Assembly (NCBI GenBank): GCA_032358165.1
Contig: JAALGY010000047.1
Location: 248,001 to 312,000, forward strand
Source: Diplosphaera chodatii
Taxonomy: Eukaryota > Chlorophyta > Trebouxiophyceae > Prasiolales > Stichococcaceae
Direction: 5' to 3'
Length of the DNA stretch: 64,000 nucleotides
Each line of letters begins with the position of its first letter. Position 1 is the stretch's first letter. The notes below the pieces were generated by a model. That model did no database searches and had not been told where the DNA came from. It saw nothing but the letters and a program-made list of their open reading frames with translations. The position numbers were made by a program, and so were the translations under genes. Positions 37,027-49,689 of the stretch are shown one piece after another.

Positions 37027-40000
37027 ATGGAGCCTCCTGGCGGAAGGGGCAGCGGTCCGCTGGCGTCCCACCCTGGCAGCGGCAGCAGCGGCGGCAACCC
37101 TGTTTTGACGCCGATGATGCCAGGTATCTTGCAGTTTGTGCCTATGCTGAGCGCATCTGTGCCGAGCACATCCTCCGTGGTGCCTGAAATGGTGGTCTGC
37201 TGCTCCTGCCTCTGATGCCTTTCAGAGGTATGCTTGGACTCGTAGCACACTCCAACAACGAGCGTGTTCTGCAGGAGATACATCCGGCGCTAGTAGCAGC
37301 ACAGAGTCCCCTGCAATACCTTTCGGCGGGAGTCTGGCCTTGCATCCTGGCCCTGCAGCGCTCGCGCAGGCGCCAGGGCAGCCCTTGCCGCCGCCGCCGC
37401 CGCCGATGCAGCAGCGCGGCGGCAGGACCCCCGGCGGAGCATCTGAACCCCGCCGGCCTCCGCCTACATGTCAGGTGCAGCTTCAGCGAACTGCAGCATG
37501 TGCACCAGTCAGTGGAGATCTGATCAGACAGGCTGTAGTCACACGTCGTTGCTGTGTTCAGGCACTTTCGCAAACGACGGCAAGGTGCACTCGGTAATCT
37601 GCGCAGGTTCCTGACTGTGGAAAGGACCTGTCCCGAGATAAAGAGTACTTCAAGCGGTACAGGGTGTGCCGTGCGCACTCGAATGCTCGTGAGGTGATTG
37701 TGCTATTGTGGGCGTCAACAGATGTGAGAGCTTGGCAGCATCCAGCATCAAGCCTGCTGCAGTCTTGACACTTCCCACTGTCTGCAACGTGATGCCAGCT
37801 GGCGCACCTGCCTGGCTGCAGCCTGCAAATCACACGGACGCAGCGCAGGGTGTGCATCGCAAGATGACATCCAACACAGCACAATGCAGTGAGCTTCTTG
37901 CTTATAGGTTAACATGGGCGACGGGAGCAAGCAACGCTACTGCCAGCAGTGTAGCGCCTTCCACCCTCTACAGCGCTTTGATGACATAAAACGGTACCCT
38001 TTCACTGGTACTGTTGTAAGTACACTCGTGTCATCAGTCCGATGACGATCTTTGTGACAGCACAACTCCCTGACAGCTGACTCTCGCTAGTTTCATGAGG
38101 TTCCAACATGTGCATGTGGCACATCTTGATCCACGAACTGGCAGGCCTACATGCCGGCCGCCTGGTCCGTCAGACGCAGTGCATCCAGTTGTGGTTCTCA
38201 GGCTGGCTGCGCTCATCTGCAGGACATGCCGCGACCGGCTAGCAGACCACAACTCCCGACGCCGCAAGCGTGTGGCTGAGGCGGCGCCCGTGTGTCTCCC
38301 GATGCTCAACCCTGCGGTGCTGTGGGGCACCAACCCCGCCGATGCCGCCACCATTCGCTCAGGCCGCTCCTCACGGCAGGAAGCAACAGCAGGTGAGGCA
38401 CCAGCGGCTGGAAAGCGCCGGGGTGCTCACAGCTGCAGATTCCCTGCCGGGCTTGGCCCCTGATGGTGGCCCTGCCAGGGTTGCCGAAATCTGGAGGCAC
38501 ACCCCAGGCATCTCGCCATGCAGTACTAGCAGGACAGCCGAGGTGGCAGGTACAGAATGTGCCCTGCTCGGCGGACATGTCACAGAGCTGCTTCGTGGCG
38601 GCACTGCAACACGACCTCCTTGTGCGTGCAGGGTACCTTGAGGGTCGCGGGAACTTCGAGATCTCGGGCGTGCAGGAGGTGCGGGCTCTGGCAGCGCAGC
38701 CGCTGCCGCCGCCGCCTGCTCCACCACCCCTGCACCCAGCCCACCCCGCAGTGATGTCACCGCCCCACCCCGCGGCGGTGCCGGCGCAGCGGCCCCGCGG
38801 CAACCATGCCTCCGCTCGCGGCGTGACCTCGCCCCGGTCCCCGCCCGGCGGCTTCGTGCCCGCCGCCACCACCCCAGCTGCTGCCGCCATTGCTGGCCAC
38901 GGTAGACTGCGCAGGTCCGCAGGGGCTGCTGGTGGCACGGCCGGCCAACCGCCGCTACCCCACCCAGTCTCCAGCGAACCGCTGGTCCCTGTACAGGTGT
39001 GGCGCCCGTGGTTACATCAGCAACATGCCCTGACGCTGCTCAGCGCTCACACATCCTGCTGTCTCGTGACCTCACAGTAACGTGCAGAATGTCAAGATCA
39101 GCTTCCTGTGTGCTTACATCTATGTCATACGAGATCTTCTGCGCACACAGTCACTGCCGGCAGCGGCGGAAGCAGCGTCAGCAGCCTACGAGGCGTCCGC
39201 TGCCAACACCGCCGCGCGTGAGCGTGCCACAGCCGAGCTGCTGGCTGCCAGCAGGCGCATCATTTCTGGGGGGAATCTCGCGACCACCGTGGAACCGTCG
39301 GCCCCAGGCATGCACGCCGGCGCAGGCTCTGCAGGCAGCCTTCTGCCCAGGTGTGCCCTCCAGCTGACCCCGCTGCACAGGTGGACAATGTCCCTAAAAA
39401 AACCCTTCTTCAGCTGTTGTCTTGGAATCCCCACATGCTGCTGCCTACATTGCACCACTCGGAAACAAGAGCATTGCTGGTATCATTATGGCATCGAATA
39501 AAACGGCTCTGACGCTCATCCTTCTTACATGTTCTCAAGTGGAATGGCAACACTGTGAGTTTGCCACACCGCCAGGTGCCGCTCGCCGCTGACGCCGGGT
39601 GACAGCGATGGCACCGCCTCCGGTGCGCACTCCGGGGCCGCCTCAGTGGGCGACCTGCCCAACCCCTTCACGCCCAGCTTCCAGGCGCACCTGCCGTCTC
39701 TGCAGGTATCCTGCACCCTGAACCCCACCACCGTGTGCTGAAGGAACTCGGTTGCGATGTTGCAGCCTTGGCAGCCCATAATGTGCCACCTCCCATAAGC
39801 GGCGGCAGTGATCAGCACAGCCGCCACCTGCCATGATGGTCGCTAAACTTGACTGCGTGATCCTCCTCCGCAGCAGCAGATCGAGCCCCCAATGCGGGCG
39901 TCGGTGAGCTTCCCACCCCCCCTGCTGCCGCAGCACCTGCAGCCGGTGCAGCGATCGACATCTGCTGCGGGGTCCAGCGGCGTTGCCAGCAGCGCTTGTG

Positions 40001-42471
40001 GCAGCATGACCACAGAGTGGAACCAGCGCCAGGTTGGTTGGGCTCATCTGCTGGTGCTAGCACGTGCAGCCAACTCCGCTCCCCAAGACCCACACTGCCG
40101 TCACTCAGCGGGACCAAACCATCAGTAATGTGAAGGCTGGCATCTAGGTTGCTTGCTTCCAATGGTGCAGAGAGGACAAATGGCTGTTGCTGAGCCAAGG
40201 TGCCGGGTCTGCTGTTTCAGGTGACGCCACCTGCTGGGACTACGGAGTCAACCTCATGGCCGCCGGTCTTGTCGGCGCTGGGCACCCACCCTGCAGCACG
40301 CAGCACCAGCCTCAGCTACAACACCGGCACAAACCCAGCGGCTGAAGTTTACCAGGTGCGGTTGCCAGTGTGGCACACCCACAAGGGTGTGCTGCGTCTT
40401 TCTTGCTACACATTCTCAATGCAATGGTGTGACTGGTGATGTTGAGAAGGAGGCATGCAGCCGGTGCATGTAGCGTGCTCAAAGACGAGCAGGTGCTGCT
40501 CTCTCGCACATGTCCAATTGCGGTACGCAATGCAATGTCACATGTGAGCCGCAGCTAAATACTGCTCAACACTGCAGGCACTGGCGTACGTCCGGCGACA
40601 GCACACGCCGCCGCTGCCTCCAACTGCATTCTGTGACGGCCCCGTGCTAATGAGCAGCAGCAGCATCAGCGGTGCACCGTCACTGCTGCAAGGGGGCATG
40701 CCACAGCACGTTATGTCGGATCCAGGGCTGACGGCTGCACCGATGTCACAGCCGGGGCAGCTGTTGCTGCAGCAGCAGATGGAGCTGCAGATGTGGGAAC
40801 AGCAGCAGCAGCAGCGGCAGCAGCAGCAGCGGCAGCTGCACAGGGAGATGGCAGAGGGCGACTGGATCGAGGCACCAGAAGGGCCGCACAACGCACTATC
40901 TTCCGCCGAAGCAATGGGCTTCGTGGACCTTCCGGAGGCGTACTTTGCAGACCTGCAGAGGCGCATGGCCCAGCCAGGTGCTGCCGCAGCGGGGCTGCAG
41001 CAAGTAGGTGCAGTCGGGCAGGCGCCCAAACTAACGGCCCAAAGCTACGGCCATCAGGTGTTGCCGCCACCGCTGCAACATCAGGTTCTGCCACCGCCGC
41101 TGCGGCACCGGCTGCAGCCATCTCAGTGGCCTGCAGACAACCATGACCTTGTACCAGATTACTTAGCTGTGGCCCTGCAGCGGCGCAACAGCCCAATCCC
41201 GGGGGTGCTGCCATCAACCCTTGTGCCCACCTGTGCTCCCCCTGAAAAGCGCATCGCCAGGTGAGTGGGTCTCCACCGTCACCATACCAGTGACGTTTGC
41301 ACATGCAGCAGCCTTGTTGGTGCGCCTAACAAGCAATGCCTGCTAAACCTTGCACAATCTTACATGGTGATAGCGCGTCACTACCCGTGTAGCTCAGCTC
41401 TGGTTGCGCATGCCGACATCCCCTACTTGTGCAGGAACCGGATCGACATGACGAGAGGCGCCAGTCTTCCAGAAGCATTGCCCTCCGATTTGGAGATTGG
41501 CTACCAGCCGACCTGGGCGCAGGTATGCAACTGCTGTAAACGCCTGCAAATGCTGTTCAAATGGGTATTTGCGGTGCTGCCAATCACAACAGCATTGTGC
41601 TGTGCTGTGCTGCAGCAACTTGCTGATGTGTCGACACAGCACAACGTGCACCAAAGCGTTGTCCACCCTTGCTTCACCCCAGGTACCTAAGCTGCAGGAT
41701 TTGGTAAACCACTCTCGACAATGCTGCGCAGGCACCCATGCCACCGCCGCCCGACTCACTGGACCTGACGCGCGCTTCGTCTGCTTTGCCGGGGTCGGCA
41801 TGTGGCAATGATGCGTTGGGGGCCATGCAGCTTCCCGCAGCCGGCCCAATGGGCACCTTCGACGGGCTGCTGCCGGAGTCGCTCGCTGATGCGCAGGTGT
41901 GGCTGTCAGACGTCAGCCCTGACCACCGGCTCAGCTTCGCACGCTCTATGACCCTGTAGTGATAACGGCTGACGACCTTGAGCAGCATGCTGCGGCTACA
42001 CAGCACTGCACACCACAGGGGCAGGCATTCACAGCTGCACCATCTGCGTCTGGAAGATGTGGCAGCCGTGGCAGCCATGCAATCCATTGTCCACAGCACG
42101 CATCTGACGACGCCGCCTGGTCCATGGCTCCGCAGGCTGCGCTGCTGACGGGTGAGGCGCCAGGGGGCGGGATCAACCTGGATGCCAGCGGCCTGCATGC
42201 GGGCGGCTCCGGCCTGGGGGTGTCGCGGACGGGACCAGGGCCGCTGGGGCCCGGCGCATTTGGCAGATTCGGACGCTTCGGCGCCCACTTCAGTCGTGAT
42301 GACGTCATTTCGGGCACGGGCTTGGCTGCTGGCGAGGGAGCCTCCGCTCTCCTGGGCATGCCCGGCATTGAGGGGCCGAGGCTACTCGGCAAGGCCGACG
42401 ACATCGCCGCCGCCATGATGCTGGATGACCCCTGGGAGCAGCTGTTTGGACCGGAGGGGCGTCCGCTGTGA
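37027..42471 (+). CDS. SBP-box (SQUAMOSA promoter-binding-like) transcription factor
   Basis: The SBP domain is a plant and green-algal DNA-binding domain with two zinc sites and a C-terminal nuclear signal. It is spread over four exons that join exactly in phase: one ending PPPTCQ (about 37312-37474), one with VPDCGKDLSRDKEYFKRYRV then CRAHSNARE (37610-37694), one with GDGSKQRYCQQCSAFHPLQR (37913-37990) and one with TCRDRLADHNSRRRKR (from 38222). Zinc site 1 is C-x4-C...C-x2-H and zinc site 2 is C-x2-C...H...C, all present. The N-terminus is short and Gly/Pro-rich. The C-terminal part is long, disordered and Gln/Pro/Ser-rich, with exons at about 38630-38996, 39181-39350, 39590-39706, 39870-40030, 40220-40350, 40580-41262, 41437-41522, 41730-41896 and 42136-42471. 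The last exon ends LDDPWEQLFGPEGRPL. The start at 37027 is the best local choice. Confidence 0.92.
40800..40835 (+). repeat. CAG-rich stretch coding for Gln/Arg runs
   Basis: It consists of CAG triplets interrupted by CGG, coding for QQQQQRQQQQRQ inside the disordered tail of the SBP-box protein. It is flanked by further Gln/Leu-rich sequence. Confidence 0.85.
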
Positions 42472-43789
42472 AGAACTGGGAGTACAGCCCCGAAGTCAAG
42501 ACGAAGTCCTGAAGTGCGGCTCTCAGCCAATTCAAGCTTAGGGGCCCCCGTGGCTGTGGCCAGTGCTGAACGGGGTGCGAGGGCGCGAGATGTCGTCAGG
42601 CTTATCACAAACGAGCAGGGGCCGCGGGGCCACAGCATGTGCTGCGGTGCGTGGCAGCGGCATCGTGAAGCCGTCCAGATGTGCAGGGCAACGTCAAACA
42701 ACGAGGTAGCTGACTTATGAGAACGAGGCCCCTCAGCACTCTTTCGTGCAGAGTTTCTTCAACTAGCTACCACAGCCCGTCTTTATTGGCGCCTGGCGTC
42801 ATGCTTATATCAGCATTGTTGATTTTGATGCAAGCATCCACCTAGGGTGTGACGCACCGGTATTCAGGTAGCAGCAGAGCCTCTGGCTCGACATTTTGGT
42901 ACTCTGGACAGTGGGCTGGGGCAAAGGTCTTTGTCCGGGTGACGTTTTGGTTTTATGTTGCTGGCGAGCCGCCGAGGCCTGCTGGCTAGGCTCATGAGGC
43001 GGTGGCGCAGCCTTCAACGCAGATGGAGCAGTCCATTGACACACTTGCTTCAGGCTGCAGGTTTTGAGCATGGCAAGCAGTCTTCGTGATCTTGGTGTGA
43101 TACTCAATCAGATCAGATACTCAATGCTGCAGGTTGTTACAATGCATGCTAGCATGCATCTTGGGTTGGCAACACATGGAGCATCTTGACAGCACAGACA
43201 CTCTCTATAATCCTTCAATTCTGGTGAAGTCCAACAGTTGCCAAGATGCAACCCACGCGTACAGTGCGAGTTGTATCGTGCCTAGCAGAAGCCTGTGATG
43301 CTAGATCCCACCCACATCACAACCGAAACCCCAGTGTTCGTAGATGGTTTGCCGCAACTGCATGCATTGATGATGTTCAGGCCTGGACAGCATCTAACAG
43401 CAGTCGAGATGCAGCGGTCATCGCAAATGCGCAGCAGCACAAGATACCCAGCCATCCAACCTGCAGTGTTCGGCAGCTTCCAAACATGGGCTACCCTGCT
43501 GCTGCTTTCGGGGTAGCAGGCATGTAGGCGTAGCTGGTGCCACTGGTCCTCGAGTGATGCATTCTGCAGTACGCAGCGCCGGCCCCGAGGCGACTCTGCT
43601 GCACAGGGAGCAGGACTTTGTGTCAGCAAGGCACAGGCAGCCTGCGGACGCTGGATGCCAAAGTAGCAGCACACACCCGGCTCCAGGTGCAGGACGGCAG
43701 CTGCCTGCTGGTATGGCGGCGCACCGTCGCATGGGCAACAGCTCCAGCAGCGGCAGGAGTTTGAGGGGCTCCCGGGGCGAGGCCGTCAG
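42472..43789. other. Convergent intergenic region between SBP-box and FAH genes
   Basis: The two genes end toward each other. Short frames at 43246-43674 on both strands overlap one another and show no family feature or spliced partner. Presumably this holds 3' untranslated sequence. Confidence 0.4.
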
Positions 43790-46700
43790 TCAGGCGCGCG
43801 CCGGCAGCAGCTGGCCGCTGCAGTCGCCAAACCCGACGCAAAAGCCATCGCCCTGGCAGCAGCCGCGCAGCGTGACGGTGTCGCCGTCCTGCAGGTACGC
43901 CCTGGTGCCGCCGTCGCGCAGCTGCAGCGGCTGGGCGCCGCCGCGGGTCGCCTCCAGCAGGCACCCGCGGCCGTCCGGTGCCTGCACAAGGGTCCAGGGT
44001 TTGGAACTAGGTGGACATTACAGGGCGCTGTTGTGGCCCGCTGCGTGCTGCAGCGCGCAGGCAGCGATCTACCGTAGCGGACGTGTGCATGCTCCGGGTG
44101 CATGACCTGAAATTCATGACCTGAAATACACGACTCACGGCGTGGGACAGGGTGCCAGTGCCCAGCAGGTCGCCCGGCCGCAGGTTGCAGCCGCCCGCCG
44201 TGTGGTGCGCCACCATCTGCGGCATCGTCCAGTACCTGTACGCCCCGCAGGCTTTACAAATATGTAATGTATTTCTTAATATAAATATAGTATTCTATTT
44301 TTGAATTCAATCACCAGTATGCTACTCATACCGAACCAGTTCAGTGTGCCACTGATACCGAGCCAGGTGACTTGTGGCAAATGAAGCGACCCCCCCTCCA
44401 ACAAGATGTACACGACAAGCACTGGCGCTCACGAAGACGCCTGGTGGGCCGCGTCAGAAACTGCTCATGCCCACGGTGCAGCACCATGCTGCGCAGCATC
44501 ACTTGGGCCGTCAGTGTGCGCAGCAGGCACGTCCTTGCGGTCAGCGAGGGGCAGCGCACAGGTGGCGCAGATTGGTGCGCGTGATGACGGTTGGGCTGCC
44601 GCCGTCCGGCGTCAGCGCCACCTCCAGCTGCACATCGTAGCTCCCGCGCCGCTGCTCCTGTGGGGCAGGTGAGGCTGACGTCAAGGTGAGGCTAACGTCA
44701 ACCTGTGAGCGGATGATTGGCGAGACTGCAGGAAGAGTCCCATGCTGTGCATGTAAGATGGCGGCTGTGTGGATGGTTTCCTGCTCTGGGGCACGAGCGT
44801 TGGTGACGCAGGTGCACCTGCAGGTATGGTAGGACCGGCGGGTCCTGCTCGGGTGCTGCACACCTGCAGACGGGGCGACAGCCTCCGGTTCAGGTTTTAG
44901 GGGCAGCAACAAGCGAGGTGCGACACCAGGTTGATCACGCCGCACCTGAAGGGCTCCAGAGCGTCCAGCGGCACCACCCATGGAGATATGGTCGAGGCCT
45001 GCGGCAGACAGGGCTGGGGTTGAGCAAGGCTGTCATGTCGACGATGTGCTCCCGATTGTTCAGTCCAACGATATGGTTGCTGCTCGGCCAGTGAGCCAGC
45101 CTCGACAGAGAGGTTGACGTGCAGAGCCAGACAGCATGCACAGGTGCATGTCTCGCGGCACCCCACCCAGTTCTTGCTGTTGAAGGGACCCAGAGGTTGG
45201 TACTCCCACATCTGTACATCGCGTGCGCTCCAGTCGTTGAGCAGCACGATGCCGAAGATGTGCTCCTCTGCATCTTCTGCGCTGATGGGCTCGCCCAAGA
45301 CATTCCCGCTGCCGACAACATAGCCCTGCAGGCGCTCATTGGAGGTAAAGTAAGACACCACACCATGCCACTGTCGAAGTTTCGATTTCATGATGAGATT
45401 GGCTCCCCCAGCACATGGTGGCCTCATGAACCGCTGGCCTATGGCAGACAGCGGGCCAGCGTTCCTGCTGGTGATGCACACATCGGCAAGGCCTCACCCA
45501 ACAAGCCGGTCAAACACATCATGCCCAAGCATCATGCCCACTTCCCCACTGATCAGACATTGAAGCGACGATGGTAGAACTGATTTATGAATTTGTAGTG
45601 AGCTTCGTTAATGAGCAAATAGGAAAAAAAAGGCCAAAAATATTGTTCCTTTTATTCTTTTGCTACTTTTGTTTTATTATTATTATTATTTACTAATTTA
45701 ATTGGCATGAGTCACCATCTCCAGCTCGAAGTCCACAGCAGCGCTGGGTGCGAATCCGGGGCCCTGCTGCGGGTCTGCCGGCGCCAGCTGCCCAGCCGGC
45801 CGACGTATTGGGGTGCCAGACACCACAACCGAGGAGGATCGCCCATGGTAGGCCACCGGTAGCCGCAGCCTACAGCAAGGCAACAGGTCCCATGCCTGAC
45901 ACTCGGTGGGAACATGACGACTGGCCAACTGTGTAGGTGTCACGGCAGGCGAGTGCCTCCTGTACGCATTTGTCTGTGCAGCCGGTGCAAGGCGAGCAAG
46001 CAAAGGATCAGGCGGGTGGCACGCTGCAGCTGCCACACCAGTTGGGGTTGAGGGCGTTCTCAGGGCTGCGAAACATGGCGCCAACATTGGTGGCATGTTC
46101 TCGCGACGCGTAGAAGTCGGTGTAGTCACCCACGGCGACCGGAAGCAGCATCTCTACATCTTCCTGCGGCTTTCAACATTGTTATTGCGAGGCTTGAAGC
46201 AGTGTCGGCTACAATATGTACCAAACTTCATCTGCAAGGGTGGCGTAGGCTGAGTTGCAGGGCTGCCACTGAAGCTGTAGCTTGCGCCCAAATCATTTGT
46301 TGACCAGCTCAAGCTTGGCATCACCGCTCTTGGCAACCCTCACCATAGGCACGACGGCCTGCTTCTGGAAGTCTGGGTCGAGCACCATGCTGGCAGCATC
46401 TGTCAGGAGCTCCTGCAGCCTGCTGCGCACCTGCGGCGATGCACTGGAGAGCTGCTGGTTGCTGGAGCGCACATCGTGCCGCATGCAGCGACCTTGGCTG
46501 CACATGAGCTCTATCAGTACAAGGGATGGATGGTGATCTTTAACATGAAGGCAGGTTGCCGAGCACCTGACGCCAGACAGGGCGCCCTTGTGCCAGGAAC
46601 CCGTTGATGCTGTCCTGTACATGGCGGTCAAGGCAGTCACCAGGTCGCAGCTCATCGTAAACACACCGCTGCATGCTGATGCCACGTGCCATACGCACAC

Positions 46701-46959
46701 TCAGCTGCCAGGGGCTGCGCATGTGCACCTGATGGAAGCAGCTGGCGGAGACTGGGGGGTTGAGGCCTTGAAAGCAGCCGGCGTCAGCGATACGTGCCAT
46801 GTCCAGGACACTGTCGCCGATCCGCACCCCTGTGCGGGGTGTTGTGTCACTGGACCTGCCCGATCGGTGACGGAACGTCCCAAACGGCAGGTTCTGCACC
46901 GGAAAGTGGCTGCCATCCGGCACTGGCAGCACGCAAGAATGTGTGATGTTGCACATCAT
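43790..46959 (-). CDS. FAH: Fumarylacetoacetase
   Basis: It hydrolyses fumarylacetoacetate to fumarate and acetoacetate, the last step of tyrosine breakdown. Exon 1 starts at ATG 46959 and carries [13 protein letters not shown] and [16 protein letters not shown]. Later exons, moving down the minus strand, encode [20 protein letters not shown] (near 46580), [18 protein letters not shown] (46315-46490), [20 protein letters not shown] (about 46030-46160) with the catalytic Asp and His, and [20 protein letters not shown] then DFELEM (45704-45860) with metal-binding Glu residues. Next are GNVLGEPI and [20 protein letters not shown] (45165-45331) with the metal Asp and Arg, [15 protein letters not shown] (about 44937-45000), [14 protein letters not shown] (44590-44660), [15 protein letters not shown] (44150-44240), and a last exon with [18 protein letters not shown] to the stop at 43790. 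All expected active-site motifs are present. Two introns contain AT-rich islands described separately. Confidence 0.96.
44250..44320. other. AT-rich island in an FAH intron
   Basis: About 70 bases made almost only of A and T (for example TTTCTTAATATAAATATAG) inside an otherwise GC-rich gene. On the minus strand it lies just upstream of the acceptor for the [10 protein letters not shown] exon. Confidence 0.75.
45581..45708. other. AT-rich island with a TTA microsatellite in an FAH intron
   Basis: About 128 bases rich in A and T, with A8 and A5 runs and a (TTA)n-type tract near 45674-45690. On the minus strand it starts right after the donor that ends the DFELEM exon. Base composition is unlike any other stretch of this window except 44250-44320. 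Confidence 0.8.
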
Positions 46960-47350
46960 GAGCTAACAGACTTTGCCCGTCTGTAAACCGGAGACGAGTG
47001 ATCAAGGCGTCGGCGCCATGTTGTGCGCACGTCTATCTCATGAGTTGTGCGTAGCAGCGTGAGTGGGCCAATCCTTCGCGTTAAGTCTGATCTGGGAAAT
47101 TCAAATGCAGACATCAACATGATAAATGATGCCCAAATGGAGCCAGGATGCTGCCCATGCCAAGCTGAGCTGGCAGATGCAGGTGCATTCCCAGCATGCT
47201 AACCACTTGGCTGCACAGGGCACCTGCACATGCATGCTGACTGCTCTCACTTTGTCGCGTAGTACACACAGAGGCTGCTGCGCACTGCTGGTCCGGCTGC
47301 ATGTCTTGGCAAATATAGATGCACAACACATGCACTGACAACAGCCGAGT
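46960..47350. promoter_or_regulatory. Short divergent promoter region between FAH and methionine aminopeptidase
   Basis: The two genes start back to back with only about 390 bases between their ATG codons, so this segment probably drives both. No specific promoter motif was identified. Confidence 0.5.
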
Positions 47351-49284
47351 ATGGCAAATCTGACTGGCTACACTACGCAGTCGACGGGCATGCAGTGCAG
47401 CAGCTGCGCAGGTAGACTAGCAACCAGACTGCTCGCGCCCTCATTCAGGGGCAGCAGGTCATTACAGCAGCAGCTTGGCGGCAGCGGTCATGCCTCGCAG
47501 CGAGCATTGCGGACTTCACCAGTTGCTCAGGCTCGGCGCGGGCTGTCAGAGCTGCTCAGCTTTAAGAAGTGAGAAGGAGTTGCGTCGCATGGCTTATCTG
47601 CTCAGACACGTACCAGTGGACATCAACTGCACATGTTGGAGTAGCTGCTCATGCTGGTGCATGCCTGCTGCGCGTTGCATCTGTATTTGATGTGAGCTCC
47701 CTGCTGTACACAGTGCCGAGGACGCAAGGCCTAAGCTGCAGCGTGGGACAGTCGCGCCGGAGCTGCCAGTCCCAGAGCACATCCCCCGGCCGCCATATGC
47801 AGCAAACTATGACCACCCGCCCTGGACGAACCAGGTCATGGTGCACGACCAGGCGGGCGTTGCAAAGATGCGGGAGTCATGCAGACTGGCAGCACGTGTG
47901 CTGCAGCATGCCGGCACACTTGTAAAGGTGAGCACCTCCAATGCGGAAGACGGCACAGCAGGACAAGATCAGCTTCTGCAGTGCCATGCTTGCACACATG
48001 GGGCAAGTGACTCCGTGTACATCCAGCTAATGAAATGCCGAGTGCACTGCTCCGCTGCAGCCCGGCGTGAAAACAGATGAGATCGACCAGGCTGTGCATC
48101 AGATGATCATAGAGAATGGTGCATACCCCTCGCCGCTCAGATATGGTACGAAAGGGCACCTGCAGTACCCACCTGCCCATCCTTTGCAAACACACATCCT
48201 CGTTTCCACTGCTGTAGCCTCTAGTCCGTGATAAAGATCAGGAAAGCACAGCGATCTCAGCACCAGTTGCTGAGATGGTCCGCCCTGCTTGCAGGCAAGT
48301 TTCCAAAGAGCGTGTGCACCTCGGTGAACGAGTGTGTATGCCACGGCATCCCAGACTCGCGGCAGCTGCAGGAGGGCGACATCGTCAACATCGATGTCAC
48401 AGTGTACCTGAATGTAAGCCTTGTTACCAGCAGCTGCTCACTATGTTAAAGCCTTGCTGTTCGCCGGCAGAAGCGAGGGCTTTCTAACCAGCAGGCCACA
48501 CGCAACCCTACAGCGTGCATTCCCTACTATCTGGGTGGACTAGCAGAGCGCCCAGAACACCATTGGCTGCTGCAGGGGTACCATGGCGATACATCGGCAA
48601 TGTTTGCATGCGGCAAAATCAGCGGCCAGGCGCAGCGCCTGGTCGATGCGACAAAGGAGGCTCTGGATGCCGCGGTTGCCGTCTGCAGACCGGGGCAGCA
48701 GACGAAGAGGATCGGCGCCGCCTGCGCTGCCGTCGCTGACAGGCACAAGTGAGTGGTTGAGTGGTTGATGCAACTCAGACTCATGAAAGTGCTGCCAGCC
48801 TTGCAGATGACCACTCGCTAGCTCGCACCATAACCACCTGCTGTACTTTGTCAAAGCACCTGCCCGTTTCACGTATCCGCAGGTTCAACATCATCCCGCA
48901 GTATTGTGGCCATGGCGTGGGCACCATCTTCCATGCATCGCCGATGATATTGCACAACCGCAACAACGAACGCGACAAGATGCAGCTCTGGCAGACGTTC
49001 ACCATCGAGCCCATCCTCTGCACCGGCTCACCACGCCACCACACCTGGCCAGACAAGTGGACGGTGTGTACCTTCAAACCAGTTGCACACTGAAAACATG
49101 CATTCATGTGTTGCACACGCCACCGTTAGAAAACTGTTGTGGATTGACTGCCACTGGTTCCTGGCAACATGAGGTCGGGCGTGGCTTGTCGCAGGTGGTC
49201 ACAAACGATGGTGGGTTGACGGCACAGTATGAGCACACAGTGCTCATCACGCCAGACGGCGCCGAGGTGTTGACGCTGCCATGA
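47351..49284 (+). CDS. Methionine aminopeptidase type I, organelle-targeted
   Basis: It removes the N-terminal Met from new proteins. Exon 1 (47351-47572) encodes a Ser/Arg/Gln-rich, acid-poor leader ([20 protein letters not shown]), typical of plastid or mitochondrial targeting. Exons then give [12 protein letters not shown] and [19 protein letters not shown] (47705-47928), [20 protein letters not shown] (48060-48149), [17 protein letters not shown] with NIDVTVYLN (48295-48414), [14 protein letters not shown] (48576-48748), [13 protein letters not shown] and TFTIEPIL (48884-49063), and [18 protein letters not shown] (49196-49284). The five metal ligands of the family are all visible: Asp in NIDVT, Asp in GDTSAM, His in GHGVG, Glu in TIEPI and Glu in QYEHT. 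All joins are in phase. Whether it goes to plastid, mitochondrion or both cannot be told. Confidence 0.95.
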
Positions 49285-49689
49285 GTGGTTAGCGAGGCAC
49301 AGTGAGGTGGAGCGACTTGGATGGGGAGTTTCTTGGGGCATCTGCCTTGTGCGGTTGTGAGTTAATTGCAATGCTGGTTGAGCAGCACTTCTAGTGTTAT
49401 AAACTACGGTATGCTCCTACACGGACGTGCACCCTGAACAACAAAAACCAAAACAAGGACCGTCAGTTTGCAGCTCTCTGCTGCCGCATCGCTCCTGTTT
49501 GCTGCACCGCAGCAAGCAGAACCTGCTGTTCAGGCTGGTGGCCAGATATGATGGTGTGGCTCGGAGTTGCCACGGTACTGCTGGCAGGCCTGCCGCCTGC
49601 ATCATCCGCGAGCATCCGGCCAGCTACCGGCTCACAGCCAGCTGCCCACCCGCCTTCCATGCTGTCCTACCTAGAAACCGTAATTGGCC
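49285..49689. other. Convergent intergenic region
   Basis: About 400 bases between the ends of the aminopeptidase gene and the small membrane-protein gene. No coding frame was recognised. Confidence 0.45.
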
